Source: JBCCOW01 sp039025855
GTDB taxonomy: Bacteria; Planctomycetota; Phycisphaerae; Phycisphaerales; Phycisphaeraceae
Assembly: GCA_039025855.1 (NCBI GenBank)
Contig: JBCCNL010000005.1
Span: 62,001 to 126,000 of the forward strand
Direction: 5' to 3'
Length of the DNA: 64,000 bases
Positions 42,155 to 51,002 of the stretch are shown here, in pieces (position 1 is the first letter of the stretch; each line of letters opens with the position of its first letter). A program made the position numbers and the translations under genes. A model generated the notes under the pieces. The model ran no database searches. It worked only from the letters and a program-made list of their open reading frames with translations, and had not been told where the DNA came from.

Positions 42155-43732
42155 TTACGGGTCACCGGCCAGATTTGTGCCCTCCAGCGGATCGACCGCG
42201 AGGTGGTAGAGCTGATCTCGATCGAAGTAGTTCCCGTACCACGCAGCCCCGGGGTTGTGCTGGCCGCGCTCGAAGCGGCTGCCGCCGGCGGCCATGCCCA
42301 TGTGGTAGTAGCGGGCCTCGGGGTCGAGCTGGTACCGAGGGTTGTTTATGGTCCACGGGTAACGCTTGTTCATCTCTTTGACGTAGGCCTTGTGTTCGGC
42401 CATACGCTCCGAACGTGTCCGTTCGAGGCTGGGTGGCACACGGAACGCGATGTACTTCCAGTCCTTCGTAGACAGTGCCCGGACCAGACCGATCTCGGAG
42501 TAGACCGCGTCGCGGATCGAATCGACCTTGCCATCGGCCAACGGCAGCCAGCTGAAGCCGTCGAGGGTCATGGTGTCGGGCGGGGTGATGCCCGCGGCGT
42601 CGAGGATGGTGGGCGCGAAGTCGGTGTTCTGCGTGAGGGCGTCGATCACTGCGGGCTTGAGCCGGCCGGGCCAGTAGGCGAGGGTCGGCGTGATGAGCCC
42701 GCCCTCGTAGAGCGTGCCCTTGCTGCGGGCGGCCATGCCGTGGTCGTTGAAGAAGATCACCAGCGTGTTGTCGGCGATGCCACGCTCCTCGAGCTTGCTG
42801 AGGATCGCACCGATCCCGTCGTCGAGCCAGAGGGCCATCGCGTGCTTCTCGGGGATGCCGGCCTTATCGAGCCGTTCGTAGATCGTCTTGCGGGGCGGCA
42901 TCACGCCTGTTACCGGCTCGGGCAATAGTCCTTCGCCGGACGCCCGCGGATCGCCTTCCTTCAGCGACCGGTTCGGGTCGGGCGAGTGGTTCAGCGTGGT
43001 CGAGAAGTACAGGAAGAACGGCTGCTCGTGGTGCTCGTCGATGAACCGCAGCGCCGCGTCGGTCAGCCATTCCATGTTGTGGACATTGAGCCCGGTGTTG
43101 ACCAGCCACTTGTCGTCGTCGGGGTTGCCGCGGTAGACGTGATCGACCCAGTCGAAGCCGAACCGTTTGATGCCCGCAACGATGGCGTCGTGATTGGCGG
43201 CGAGTTCGCGGTTGATGGTCGGATCGCTGGGGTCCGTGCCCTTGGGAGGCGGAGGCAAGTGTCGGCCGACGCCATTGATGTGCCACTTGCCGATCATGCC
43301 GGTGGTGTAGCCGTTGGCGCGGAGCACGCTCTGCAGGGTGTCTTGGCCGGGGCTGAAGCCGACGTTCCACAGCACCCGCCGCACGCCCTCGTCCGTCGTC
43401 GATTGCTCGAAGAACGGCAGGTTCACCCGGCTCGCATACTGACCCGAAAGCACGGTGTATCGGCTCGGCGAGCACACGCTTGATGCGACGTAGTTCCGCA
43501 GAAAGACGACGCCCTCGCGGGCCATCCGGTCGAGGTTGGGGGTGAGCGCCTCGCCCTCGAGGTAGCCGAGCTGATCGTTGAACTGGTCGTCGGTGATGAT
43601 GAAGACGACGTTGGGCTGACGCGTCTCGGCAAAGGCCTGGTTGTGGCCGAACAGCAGGCCGGCCACAAGGATCGTCAGGCCGATCACAAGGTGGAAACGG
43701 AAGCGGGCGTCGTACGGGCGTCGGTCTTTCAT
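42155..43732 (-). CDS. Secreted type-I sulfatase, apparently truncated by an in-frame stop
   Basis: 525 residues from MKDRRPYDARFRFH with a membrane-type signal (LVIGLTILVAGLLFGH). RPNVVFIITDDQF-like metal site (QPNVVFIITDDQFND), formylglycine motif CSPSR (SVCSPSRYTVLSG), FFNDHGMAARSKG. Translation stops after NLAGDP at TAA 42155-42157. The same frame continues for 30 sense codons (HAAKLAEMRTELRSYL...ESLLEDE) to TAA 42062-42064, which looks like the normal sulfatase C-terminus. A K/E-to-stop change or an assembly error explains it best. Confidence 0.85.
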   Translation of the reverse strand: MKDRRPYDARFRFHLVIGLTILVAGLLFGHNQAFAETRQPNVVFIITDDQFNDQLGYLEGEALTPNLDRMAREGVVFLRNYVASSVCSPSRYTVLSGQYASRVNLPFFEQSTTDEGVRRVLWNVGFSPGQDTLQSVLRANGYTTGMIGKWHINGVGRHLPPPPKGTDPSDPTINRELAANHDAIVAGIKRFGFDWVDHVYRGNPDDDKWLVNTGLNVHNMEWLTDAALRFIDEHHEQPFFLYFSTTLNHSPDPNRSLKEGDPRASGEGLLPEPVTGVMPPRKTIYERLDKAGIPEKHAMALWLDDGIGAILSKLEERGIADNTLVIFFNDHGMAARSKGTLYEGGLITPTLAYWPGRLKPAVIDALTQNTDFAPTILDAAGITPPDTMTLDGFSWLPLADGKVDSIRDAVYSEIGLVRALSTKDWKYIAFRVPPSLERTRSERMAEHKAYVKEMNKRYPWTINNPRYQLDPEARYYHMGMAAGGSRFERGQHNPGAAWYGNYFDRDQLYHLAVDPLEGTNLAGDP

Positions 43733-43821
43733 GGGACGACTGCTTTCTTTAAGAGCTGATGCGTTTGAAGCACGCAACCTATGTCGAAAGGCTGGATCAA
43801 GGCGTGGTCAGGCGGTGTTTT

Positions 43822-45765
43822 TCACTTCACGTCGTATGCCGCGCGGATGACGACGGTCCCGACCGCACCGGTGGAGCCATCGGGGAACGCGACCTGCACC
43901 ACGTTGCGTTCGCGCAGGATCGCGGGGTCGATCTGGACGATACGGGTGGTCGCGTACTCCTGGTCGGTGACGAGGCGTTCGGCGTGGTCTTCGTTCGCTA
44001 AGGCGATGCGTCGGCCATTGACAGTGACCACGACGGCCGGTCCGGAGCCGCCGGGCTTGGTGATGCCGAAGCGGAGCTCGGCTCGCACAACGCGTTTGTG
44101 ATCTTTGATCTCCACGCCCAGTCGCGCAGGGGTACCGGGTTCGACCGGTACAGCGACCTGATTGGCGTAGTGCGGCACCTCGTTGAGCGTCTGCGTCGGC
44201 GTGATCGTTTCGGGGTACTCGGCAATGACCATCACGGCTTCCCGACCGTCGAGCGTCAGCCCGTCGAGTGATGCAACCTGTTCCTCGGTCAAAGCCGGCG
44301 TGAAGTCCGATTGCCGGGTGTAGCGACGGACCTTCAACGCCGCGCCGGGCGGGAGCTGTAGATCGATCGCTTCCGGTTCCCGGCTCAGGTTGTTGAGCAC
44401 CACCCGCACGACGCTGCCATCCACAAAAGCACGTACCTGTACATCGGGGTCGGTCCCCGTGACCGTGACGCGGTGGCCGGCCAGATCGCGGAAGAACCGG
44501 AAGAAGTGCAGGTTGTCGGATTCGACCCAATCGGACTTATCCTCGAAGTTGTGGGCGACATAGGACACGGCGTAGTAGCGTGGGTCCCAGCTCATCGAGT
44601 GCAGCAGGATGAACGGCACCGCCTTCTTCACCACGTGCGGGTGGTCCATAAACACGAGCGTGTTGGCGATCGCGGAACTGACCAGGACGTGGCCCGCGAT
44701 GGACCGCTGCTTCATCTCGTAGTCGAAGCCGGAGCCGTCGGGGAAGAACTCGGCGGAGATCGCTTCGACCGGGTGCGGGCCGTGTTCGGGTCGGTGATTG
44801 AAATAGCCGCCGTGCTCGGAGACAACAATGTCATACTCCTTGCCGGCCTCTTTGACGAAGTGGGCCTGTACGAGATCGATCACCCCTTCGAGCGGCATCC
44901 CGGTGGTGATCCGGCCGTGGATCTTCTCGCCGTCCCAGCGCATGTAGTCGTAAACGTGGAATGAGTAGAAGTCGAGTTCGCCGCGGGTGTTCTTGAAGAA
45001 GTCGGCGAAGCCGTTGAGGGCCTGGAAGTTTCTTTTATAGAAGTAGGCTACCGACAGGCAGGGACCGCCGACGAGAACGTCTGGTGCGCTTTGTTGTACG
45101 GCCTGCTTGGTTCGGACGTGCCAGTCGGCGATGTGTGGGTCGCTGACGAAGTTCCAGTGCGGCTCGTTGACCGGCTCGTAGAAGCGGGGGCGGTCAAAGT
45201 CGGTGTAGGCGTCGGCCATGACCTTGGCGGAAAGCTCGGCGGCGGCCTCGATGTTCTGGGGCAGCCAGTCTTTCGAGTTGCGCTGCTTGAGGTAGTCGGT
45301 CTGGAACTTGCCCATGAATATCGGGAAGGCGTTATGGGCCCCGTGGGCGGCGACGTCGAGTCGGCCGTTGGCGAGCTCGTTGAAGAGCGAGCCCGGAGCC
45401 TTCGGCTGCATGACGGCGTCGAGCGCGTCGAGGTCGGCGAAGCCGGGGCGGTCCGGGTCTTCGGTGACGTGGTTGCCCCAGTAGGTGTAGCTCATCACCG
45501 GGCCGAGCCGTCGGCCGAAGGTGACGTTCAGGTCGTCGAGGAGGAAGCGGATGATGTCGGGCTCGACCCGCTGGTCGAACTTCTGCCCGCCGTCGGCGAG
45601 GTTGAAGAGGGTCTGGCGGTCGAGCTCGCCGATGCCGTCGATCTGACGGAAGACGGTGGGTTCGACCGTGATGGTGGTTTGGGCGGCAGCATTTCGGTTC
45701 ATGGCGTTGATCGCGTGGGCACCGATCAGCGCGAGTGTGAGCGTGGCCAGACGGATCTTTTTCAT
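43822..45765 (-). CDS. GH86-like galactan hydrolase
   Basis: 647 residues with signal peptide MKKIRLATLTLALIGAHAINA. Acid/base Glu in RFYEPVNEPHWNF and nucleophile Glu in IVVSEHGGYF; FYSFHVYDYMRWDG lies between. The C-terminal beta domains end VAFPDSGSTG-like (AFPDGSTGAVGTVV). Same plan as the genes at 25671, 53802 and 56290 but well diverged. Secreted endo-agarase or porphyranase activity is inferred. Confidence 0.7.
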   Translation of the reverse strand: MKKIRLATLTLALIGAHAINAMNRNAAAQTTITVEPTVFRQIDGIGELDRQTLFNLADGGQKFDQRVEPDIIRFLLDDLNVTFGRRLGPVMSYTYWGNHVTEDPDRPGFADLDALDAVMQPKAPGSLFNELANGRLDVAAHGAHNAFPIFMGKFQTDYLKQRNSKDWLPQNIEAAAELSAKVMADAYTDFDRPRFYEPVNEPHWNFVSDPHIADWHVRTKQAVQQSAPDVLVGGPCLSVAYFYKRNFQALNGFADFFKNTRGELDFYSFHVYDYMRWDGEKIHGRITTGMPLEGVIDLVQAHFVKEAGKEYDIVVSEHGGYFNHRPEHGPHPVEAISAEFFPDGSGFDYEMKQRSIAGHVLVSSAIANTLVFMDHPHVVKKAVPFILLHSMSWDPRYYAVSYVAHNFEDKSDWVESDNLHFFRFFRDLAGHRVTVTGTDPDVQVRAFVDGSVVRVVLNNLSREPEAIDLQLPPGAALKVRRYTRQSDFTPALTEEQVASLDGLTLDGREAVMVIAEYPETITPTQTLNEVPHYANQVAVPVEPGTPARLGVEIKDHKRVVRAELRFGITKPGGSGPAVVVTVNGRRIALANEDHAERLVTDQEYATTRIVQIDPAILRERNVVQVAFPDGSTGAVGTVVIRAAYDVK

Positions 45766-45803
45766 GGGGGGTTACCGAAAGGTTGGCGAGGATGACGAGG
45801 GAT

Positions 45804-46679
45804 TCAGGGGGCGACTTCAGATCGGATGTATTCGAAACGGACGCTCTCCGAGGAGGCGATGGCGCCGGGCTGCCCGATGAGGCGTAGAGCTAGGAACGCT
45901 TCGGTGCCGGTGTAAGGTGTCGACTCCAAGGTCTGGGGCTTGTCCTCGGCCGCGTCGGCGACGATTCGCCGCGTCTTGAGGTTGGTGACCCGTAGCTCTT
46001 TGGCAGACCATGCCCCGTCGCGGAACTTGGCGGTGTACTGAACTTGGAGTGGGTCTGTTTCGAGGTCGCGATCGCCGATGGCTAGTCCGGCGTCCTTGGC
46101 CGGGAGGAACAATGCGAACGGGTTGTCTGACGCATTGGCGCCGAGCCTTTGGGTGTTGGTGTAGAACTTGAGCGCCCCTTCACCGAAAGCGCTGAATGCG
46201 ACCCTGAATCCCGCGGTGGGTCCCGCGTCGAATCCACCACGCACGAAGTCGGGGCGTACGCCGATGAGGCTCAGGTCCTGGTTCGGCTTGTCTCGCGCAA
46301 GCGTGTACTGCAACTGGATGGTGATTCGCAGGACATCGCCATTGGTAAACCCACTTCCCTGTTCCTCGCTACCGTCTTTGCCGGCCACACCGCCGGTCGC
46401 CCCCCGGCCTTGAAGGACCCGCTTGTAGGCCGTGCCGTCGGTGACGATTCGTCCGGGCGCCTTTGTTTCCACGGTCACGCCGTCTTGCCCCAACCATTGG
46501 TCTTGGAAGCGTAGATCGTCTCCGTTTCGGAAGGCTTGTCGGTCGTCTTGACGCGTAGTGAAGTCGGTTTGGTAGATGACTTTGGCCGAAGCGCCTGCCG
46601 AGCACACCAAGGCCATGCTCGAGGCACCCAGAACGGATATCACGGCAATGGGCAAAGCGGTTCTAGATCGCGTGTTCAT
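45804..46679 (-). CDS. Secreted paralogue of the PEP-CTERM protein, lacking the anchor
   Basis: 291 residues with signal peptide (LPIAVISVLGASSMALVCSAGASA). It aligns along its length with the next upstream gene: IYQTDF, DQWLGQDG, RVLQGRGATGGVAGKDGS, DLSLIGVRPDFVRGGFDAGP and TGTEAFLALR. It ends at FEYIRSEVAP with no PEP-CTERM tail, so should be released or periplasmic. Beta-rich; a carbohydrate-binding role is possible but unproven. AGGAT lies 8 bases before ATG. Confidence 0.75.
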   Translation of the reverse strand: MNTRSRTALPIAVISVLGASSMALVCSAGASAKVIYQTDFTTRQDDRQAFRNGDDLRFQDQWLGQDGVTVETKAPGRIVTDGTAYKRVLQGRGATGGVAGKDGSEEQGSGFTNGDVLRITIQLQYTLARDKPNQDLSLIGVRPDFVRGGFDAGPTAGFRVAFSAFGEGALKFYTNTQRLGANASDNPFALFLPAKDAGLAIGDRDLETDPLQVQYTAKFRDGAWSAKELRVTNLKTRRIVADAAEDKPQTLESTPYTGTEAFLALRLIGQPGAIASSESVRFEYIRSEVAP

Positions 46680-46803
46680 AGGTATTCATCCTTTGTCTCC
46701 ACAAGCCCATGTACGGTGACGGACCTCGACAGATCGGAAAAGGTGTGGGCGTGAAGGCGCGTAAAGCCAAGGCAGTTCAGCGCTCTACGTTGTCAGCGGG
46801 ATG

Positions 46804-46834
46804 CAAAAAATCGCATCCCGCAAAGGGATGCGAT
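46804..46834 (-). terminator. Rho-independent terminator of the PEP-CTERM gene
   Basis: On the minus strand a perfect 10-bp stem ATCGCATCCC / GGGATGCGAT with loop tttgc is followed by TTTTTT. It separates the PEP-CTERM gene from its downstream paralogue, so the latter needs its own promoter or read-through. Confidence 0.85.
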
Positions 46835-46879
46835 CTGGGGGGTTAAATGTGAAAAGATGTTGCAGTCACAGAGCTCCGA

Positions 46880-47794
46880 TCAGCGGCGGCGACGCAGCAT
46901 CGCGAGCGCACCGGCACCAAGCAGGAGGATGGAGGCGGGCTCGGGGATGACGGTTTCGGTGAACGGCTCGTACTCGAATGAGATGCTGTCGAGGTTAGCG
47001 GTCGAGCCGGTCACGTTACCGAAAGCACGGAATCCGAGGAACGCTTCGGTTCCGCTGTAGGCGGTTGATTCCAACACGGCGAGTTTATCGTCCGAGTTTG
47101 CGACGACTGTCGCCGTATCCACGTTGGTCACGACCAGGCTGGTAGCGGTCCAGAAGCCGCTCTGATACTCAGCGGAATACTCGATCAGGAGGTTGTCGGT
47201 GCTCAGGTCCTCGGTACCACCGGCATTGCCAGAGTCGAAGCCGCCGTCAGCACCGCTTACAAACAGGGCATTCGCATTGTCGGCTCCATTGGTACCCGAG
47301 CGGGCGAAGTTGGTGAAGATCTTGAGGCTTCCGCCATTAAATGCGCTGTAGGCGATCTCGACGCCATTGGTCGGTGCAGCGTTAAAGCCACCGTTGACGA
47401 AGTTTTCGCGGAAGCCGATGAGGGACAGTTCCTGGTTGGCGGACGCGATCAGGTCGTACTGGATCTCGGCGGAGATCTTGATGACGTCTCCGTCTGAGAA
47501 GCCGTTGCCCGCCTCGCCGCTGCCATCGCCGCCCGCAACACCACCGGTCGCGCCGGCCGAATGGAGCACACGCCGGAACTGACCGTTGGCAGTCCGGGAA
47601 ACGATGCCCGGCGAGTTTGGGTCGACGATGAAACCCGCCTGACCAAGCCAACCGTCGTTGAACTGCAATTCGCCGGCCGCGAAAGGCGTGTTGTCCGACT
47701 TCGTAATGAAATCGGTTTCGTAAACAACGTCGGCAGCCGCCGAGACTCCGAGGACCGAACCCACCGCGAGTGTCGCGAAACTTTTTGTATACAT
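46880..47794 (-). CDS. PEP-CTERM sorted secreted protein
   Basis: 304 residues from MYTKSFATLAVGSVLG (AGGAGG 9 bases upstream; longer frames run through the operator). Signal peptide, beta-rich ectodomain (VYETDFITKSDN...FNDGWLGQAG...GATGGVAGGDGSGEAG), then C-terminal VIPEPASILLLGAGALAMLRRRR in the form PEP motif, hydrophobic segment, Arg cluster. Such tails are processed by exosortase during export. Function of the ectodomain unknown; likely surface-associated in galactan capture. Its operator is a near-perfect palindrome 102 bases upstream. Confidence 0.9.
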   Translation of the reverse strand: MYTKSFATLAVGSVLGVSAAADVVYETDFITKSDNTPFAAGELQFNDGWLGQAGFIVDPNSPGIVSRTANGQFRRVLHSAGATGGVAGGDGSGEAGNGFSDGDVIKISAEIQYDLIASANQELSLIGFRENFVNGGFNAAPTNGVEIAYSAFNGGSLKIFTNFARSGTNGADNANALFVSGADGGFDSGNAGGTEDLSTDNLLIEYSAEYQSGFWTATSLVVTNVDTATVVANSDDKLAVLESTAYSGTEAFLGFRAFGNVTGSTANLDSISFEYEPFTETVIPEPASILLLGAGALAMLRRRR

Positions 47795-47895
47795 TGTACA
47801 AAGCCTCCTGTTGAAGTGTTTTGATGCAGAGTCGGATGTGGGCTTTACTGCAATCAATGATGTGAACCGGGAGAAGAAAGAACTACTAAACGACA

Positions 47896-47913
47896 TGCTA
47901 ATGTACTTTAGCA
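47896..47913. promoter_or_regulatory. Best copy of the locus palindrome, upstream of the PEP-CTERM gene
   Basis: TGCTAATGTACTTTAGCA, palindromic at 16 of 18 positions. It lies in a 358-base gap (47795-48152) that otherwise shows no gene or RNA. Probable LacI-family operator. Confidence 0.65.
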
Positions 47914-48152
47914 TCGGCCTTTGTCAAGGGCTTGTTGGCTATTTGGGTGGAATTTCTTGGTGATCCGCTCTCGCGTCGCCTGCCGCCCGTTTTATAGAGC
48001 AGTCTTTTGCCAGTTCGCGGTTCTGAGATTCGGTTCACAAGCGTTGGGCTTGGCTTTGGGGTTGAAAACCAGCCGCCAGACGGATCGCCCGCGGATTCGG
48101 AATCGGCTATCACGGGTAGCAAGTGCGGGCGTCGGAACGTCGCGCATGGGAT

Positions 48153-50936
48153 TTACTTCTTGTCCGTCGTGTATTCCGTCATCCCCGCGGCCCAGCGGAT
48201 GCCGCCGGCGAGGTGCTGCATGAAGTAGGGCTCGGCGAAGGCTTCCTTGGTGTGGCCGCCGGCGGTGTACCAAGACCGGCCGCCGTCGAACTCGTGGTAC
48301 CACGCGGCGGGGTGGTTCTTGCCCATCTTACCGCCCTGATAGGTCGTCTCGTCGAGGTTGAGCAGGACGTTGACCCCACCGTACATCGACTTGAAGTTGT
48401 ACCACTCGTCGGTGCGGCTCCAGCGTTCGGGGAGGTGGACGGTCGAGGGGTGGTCACGGTTAAGCACGTCCATCTCGGCGGGCTGGACCTTGGGGTGGCC
48501 GGCGAAGTAGCCGCCGACGAGCTTGTTGAACCATGGCCAGCTGTGCTCGGTGTCGGTGGCGGCGTGGATGCCGGCGAACCCGTTGCCGGCCCGGATGAAG
48601 CGTTGGAACGCGGCCTGCTGCTGCTCGTCGAGCACGTTGCCGGTGGTGTTGAAGAACGTCACGACGTCGAACTTGGCGAGGTCGTCGTCGTTGAACAGCC
48701 GGGCGTCTTCGGTGTGGATCATGTCGATGCCGAGGCGGCTGCAGAGGGTGCGGATAGCCTTGACCCCGTCGGGGATGTTGCCGTGGCGGAAGCCGGCGGT
48801 CTTGGTGAACAGGAGCATCCGGACGAGCGGGATCTCGGGGTCCATCTCGGGCTGCCCAGGGATGCGGTTCATGGTGTACCAGGCTTCAGGAGACCAGATG
48901 GTCTGACCGGCGGCGCTTCGGGCTCGGAAGTTCAGATGGATCACGCGGTCAGACTTCATACCCGGGAGCGTGAGCCGGACGGAGAGCCCGTCGTCGGCGA
49001 CCTCGGCCGCAGAGACGGGGAGGCTCTCGCGGTCGAACTTTGGGCCGCCATACGCCGAGGTCGGGCGGTAACGCCACTGCTGGACCTGATAGCGATAGGC
49101 GTCGCCGGCCATGTCCTGATCGACGGGGTGCGTGAACCGGACGAGCAGCCCGTCGGGGGTGGCGGTGATGTCCTTGTACTCGAAAGTGCTGGTATCGCCG
49201 GTGGGTTCGAGGCGTTGGAGCCCGGCGGTGGTGCCGCGCCAGGACCAGCTCCGGCGTTCGCCGATGCCGCCGACGTAAAGCACGCCGTTCTCGCCGAAGG
49301 CGAGGCGGTTCAAGCCGGCGTTGAAGCCCTGGCTATGCCGGAACACGACGCCTTGGAGTTCGCCTTCGACTTCTTCGAGCGCGATGCGTCGGAGGCCGCC
49401 GTGCTTGACGTCGCTCATGAGGATCTGCCCCGCGAACGGGCCGTCGGGCACGGTGATGCCGTCGGTTGGGGAGTTGGCGATCTCGCCGTGGGGCAGGTGG
49501 ACGGCGGGCGGCGTGAGGCCCTGGTCGGCGAAGTCGGCGGGTGGCGCACCTTCGGGGTAGGCCTCGGTGAGGGCGTTGCCGTTGTAATGGCCGTAGAACC
49601 GTCCGGGCTGGAGGTGGTTGAGCTTGTTGGTGGGCATCCAGGCGCCCTGGTTCTCGCCGACGAAGAGTTCGCCTTGGTGGACGAAGAGCCCGTTCGGGGT
49701 GCGGAGTCCGCCGGCGATGTATTCGATCTCGCCGGTCTTGGGGTCGATCTTCATCACGCTGCCGCGGTGGGCGGCGTTGGGGACGGTGCCGAAGCTCCAG
49801 TGCTTGAGCAGCTTCTGGCCGCCCATCCCGATGGAGGTCGAGAGGGTGGCGTACAGGTAGCCGTCGAGGAAGACAGGGCCGAAAGTGAAGTGGTGGTAGT
49901 TGTTGCTGATCCAGCCGGAGGCGATGGTTTTGCGGGTCTCGAAGACGCCGTCGTTGTCGGTGTCATCGAGCCGAGTGATCTCGTCGCGTTGGGCGACGAA
50001 CAGGCCGCCGTCGTGATAGAGCAGCCCGAGCGGGTTGATGAAGCCTTCCGCTGCGAGGCTCACGGTGACTTCTTCGGGGTCGCCATCGACACCGCGGAGC
50101 AGCCAGACCTTGCCGTTGGGTTCTTTGATGATCTGGCCGTTGTTGCGGGGGTCGTAGACGGCGAGGGCGAGGTTGCCGTCGCCGAGGTAAGCCATGCCGG
50201 CCACCTTGAGGTCGAAGCCTTCCGGGGCGTCCTTGGGGACGATGGTCTTGAGGTCCCACATCGGGTGGACCGATTCGAGCGGGCTGCCGTCGCCGGGCAC
50301 GATCGGCGAGCCGTCGATGATGAACCGCTTCGCACCGGGCGAGACGACGCGGGTCAGGCCGGCAGCGGTGCGCATGCGTTCAAGCGGGATGGGTACGTGT
50401 GTGGTCGCGCCGGGCGGTCGCCAACGCAGTTCGAGCCCCTGTGCGCCTTCGTTCTGAAAGAAGCGAACCTTCATCGGGACGGGCCCGGGCTCGAGGTCGA
50501 TCGCGCCGAGCCGGGTGACCATGGCGTGGATCCCGTCGTTGTCGATGACGACCCCGTTGCCGATGAGCAGCTGCGACCCGTCGTCGCTGGTCAGCTCGAA
50601 CTCGTATCGGCCGGGGGACTCGATCAGGAGCGTGGTGGTGAACTCGGCGTAGTAGATCCGCGTCAGGCCGCCGACGCCGTTCGGGCCGATCGCGATGTTC
50701 GTGACGTGTTCACTGATGTTGGGTGTCTGCCCGGGGACGGGCTTGACCATGCAGAGCAGTTTGGTGTCGGCTTCGAAGACCTCCAGGCTGGCGCCAGGCT
50801 CGGTATCGACATCGGCACCGACCCGCGATGGCGCAACGTCTTGAGCCAAGACACGCGGCGAGCCGACAGCCATCGCCGTCACGGTGAACACACAGAACAC
50901 GACCCACGGATTCATTCGCACGACAAACTGACGCAT
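48153..50936 (-). CDS. Secreted PA14 / sorbosone-dehydrogenase-like propeller / ThuA-like protein
   Basis: 927 residues from MRQFVVRMNPW with a signal peptide. Residues ~40-190 form a PA14-like domain (YYAEFTTTLLIESPGRYEFELTSDDGSQLLIGNG). Residues ~210-560 form a beta-propeller like glucose/sorbosone dehydrogenases (GMAYLGDGNLALAVYD, VAQRDEITRLDDTDNDG, NGLFVHQGELFVGENQG). The C-terminal ~220 residues are a ThuA-like domain (LLFTKTAGFRHGNIPDGVKAI, FAGIHAATDTEHSWPWF). Architecture is common in planctomycetes; enzymatic role unknown. It is followed upstream by the symporter gene. Confidence 0.82.
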   Translation of the reverse strand: MRQFVVRMNPWVVFCVFTVTAMAVGSPRVLAQDVAPSRVGADVDTEPGASLEVFEADTKLLCMVKPVPGQTPNISEHVTNIAIGPNGVGGLTRIYYAEFTTTLLIESPGRYEFELTSDDGSQLLIGNGVVIDNDGIHAMVTRLGAIDLEPGPVPMKVRFFQNEGAQGLELRWRPPGATTHVPIPLERMRTAAGLTRVVSPGAKRFIIDGSPIVPGDGSPLESVHPMWDLKTIVPKDAPEGFDLKVAGMAYLGDGNLALAVYDPRNNGQIIKEPNGKVWLLRGVDGDPEEVTVSLAAEGFINPLGLLYHDGGLFVAQRDEITRLDDTDNDGVFETRKTIASGWISNNYHHFTFGPVFLDGYLYATLSTSIGMGGQKLLKHWSFGTVPNAAHRGSVMKIDPKTGEIEYIAGGLRTPNGLFVHQGELFVGENQGAWMPTNKLNHLQPGRFYGHYNGNALTEAYPEGAPPADFADQGLTPPAVHLPHGEIANSPTDGITVPDGPFAGQILMSDVKHGGLRRIALEEVEGELQGVVFRHSQGFNAGLNRLAFGENGVLYVGGIGERRSWSWRGTTAGLQRLEPTGDTSTFEYKDITATPDGLLVRFTHPVDQDMAGDAYRYQVQQWRYRPTSAYGGPKFDRESLPVSAAEVADDGLSVRLTLPGMKSDRVIHLNFRARSAAGQTIWSPEAWYTMNRIPGQPEMDPEIPLVRMLLFTKTAGFRHGNIPDGVKAIRTLCSRLGIDMIHTEDARLFNDDDLAKFDVVTFFNTTGNVLDEQQQAAFQRFIRAGNGFAGIHAATDTEHSWPWFNKLVGGYFAGHPKVQPAEMDVLNRDHPSTVHLPERWSRTDEWYNFKSMYGGVNVLLNLDETTYQGGKMGKNHPAAWYHEFDGGRSWYTAGGHTKEAFAEPYFMQHLAGGIRWAAGMTEYTTDKK

Positions 50937-51002
50937 GGTTATTCTCTTCAAAAACGCAGAAACAGAAGCAATGATTATATACAACAGCAAGTCGTTTTTG
51001 GG

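Noticed and set aside
47795..47914. Longer start of the PEP-CTERM protein beginning MLKYISMSF
   Set aside because: Those codons are simply the operator palindrome read in frame; the signal peptide and AGGAGG support the start at 47794.
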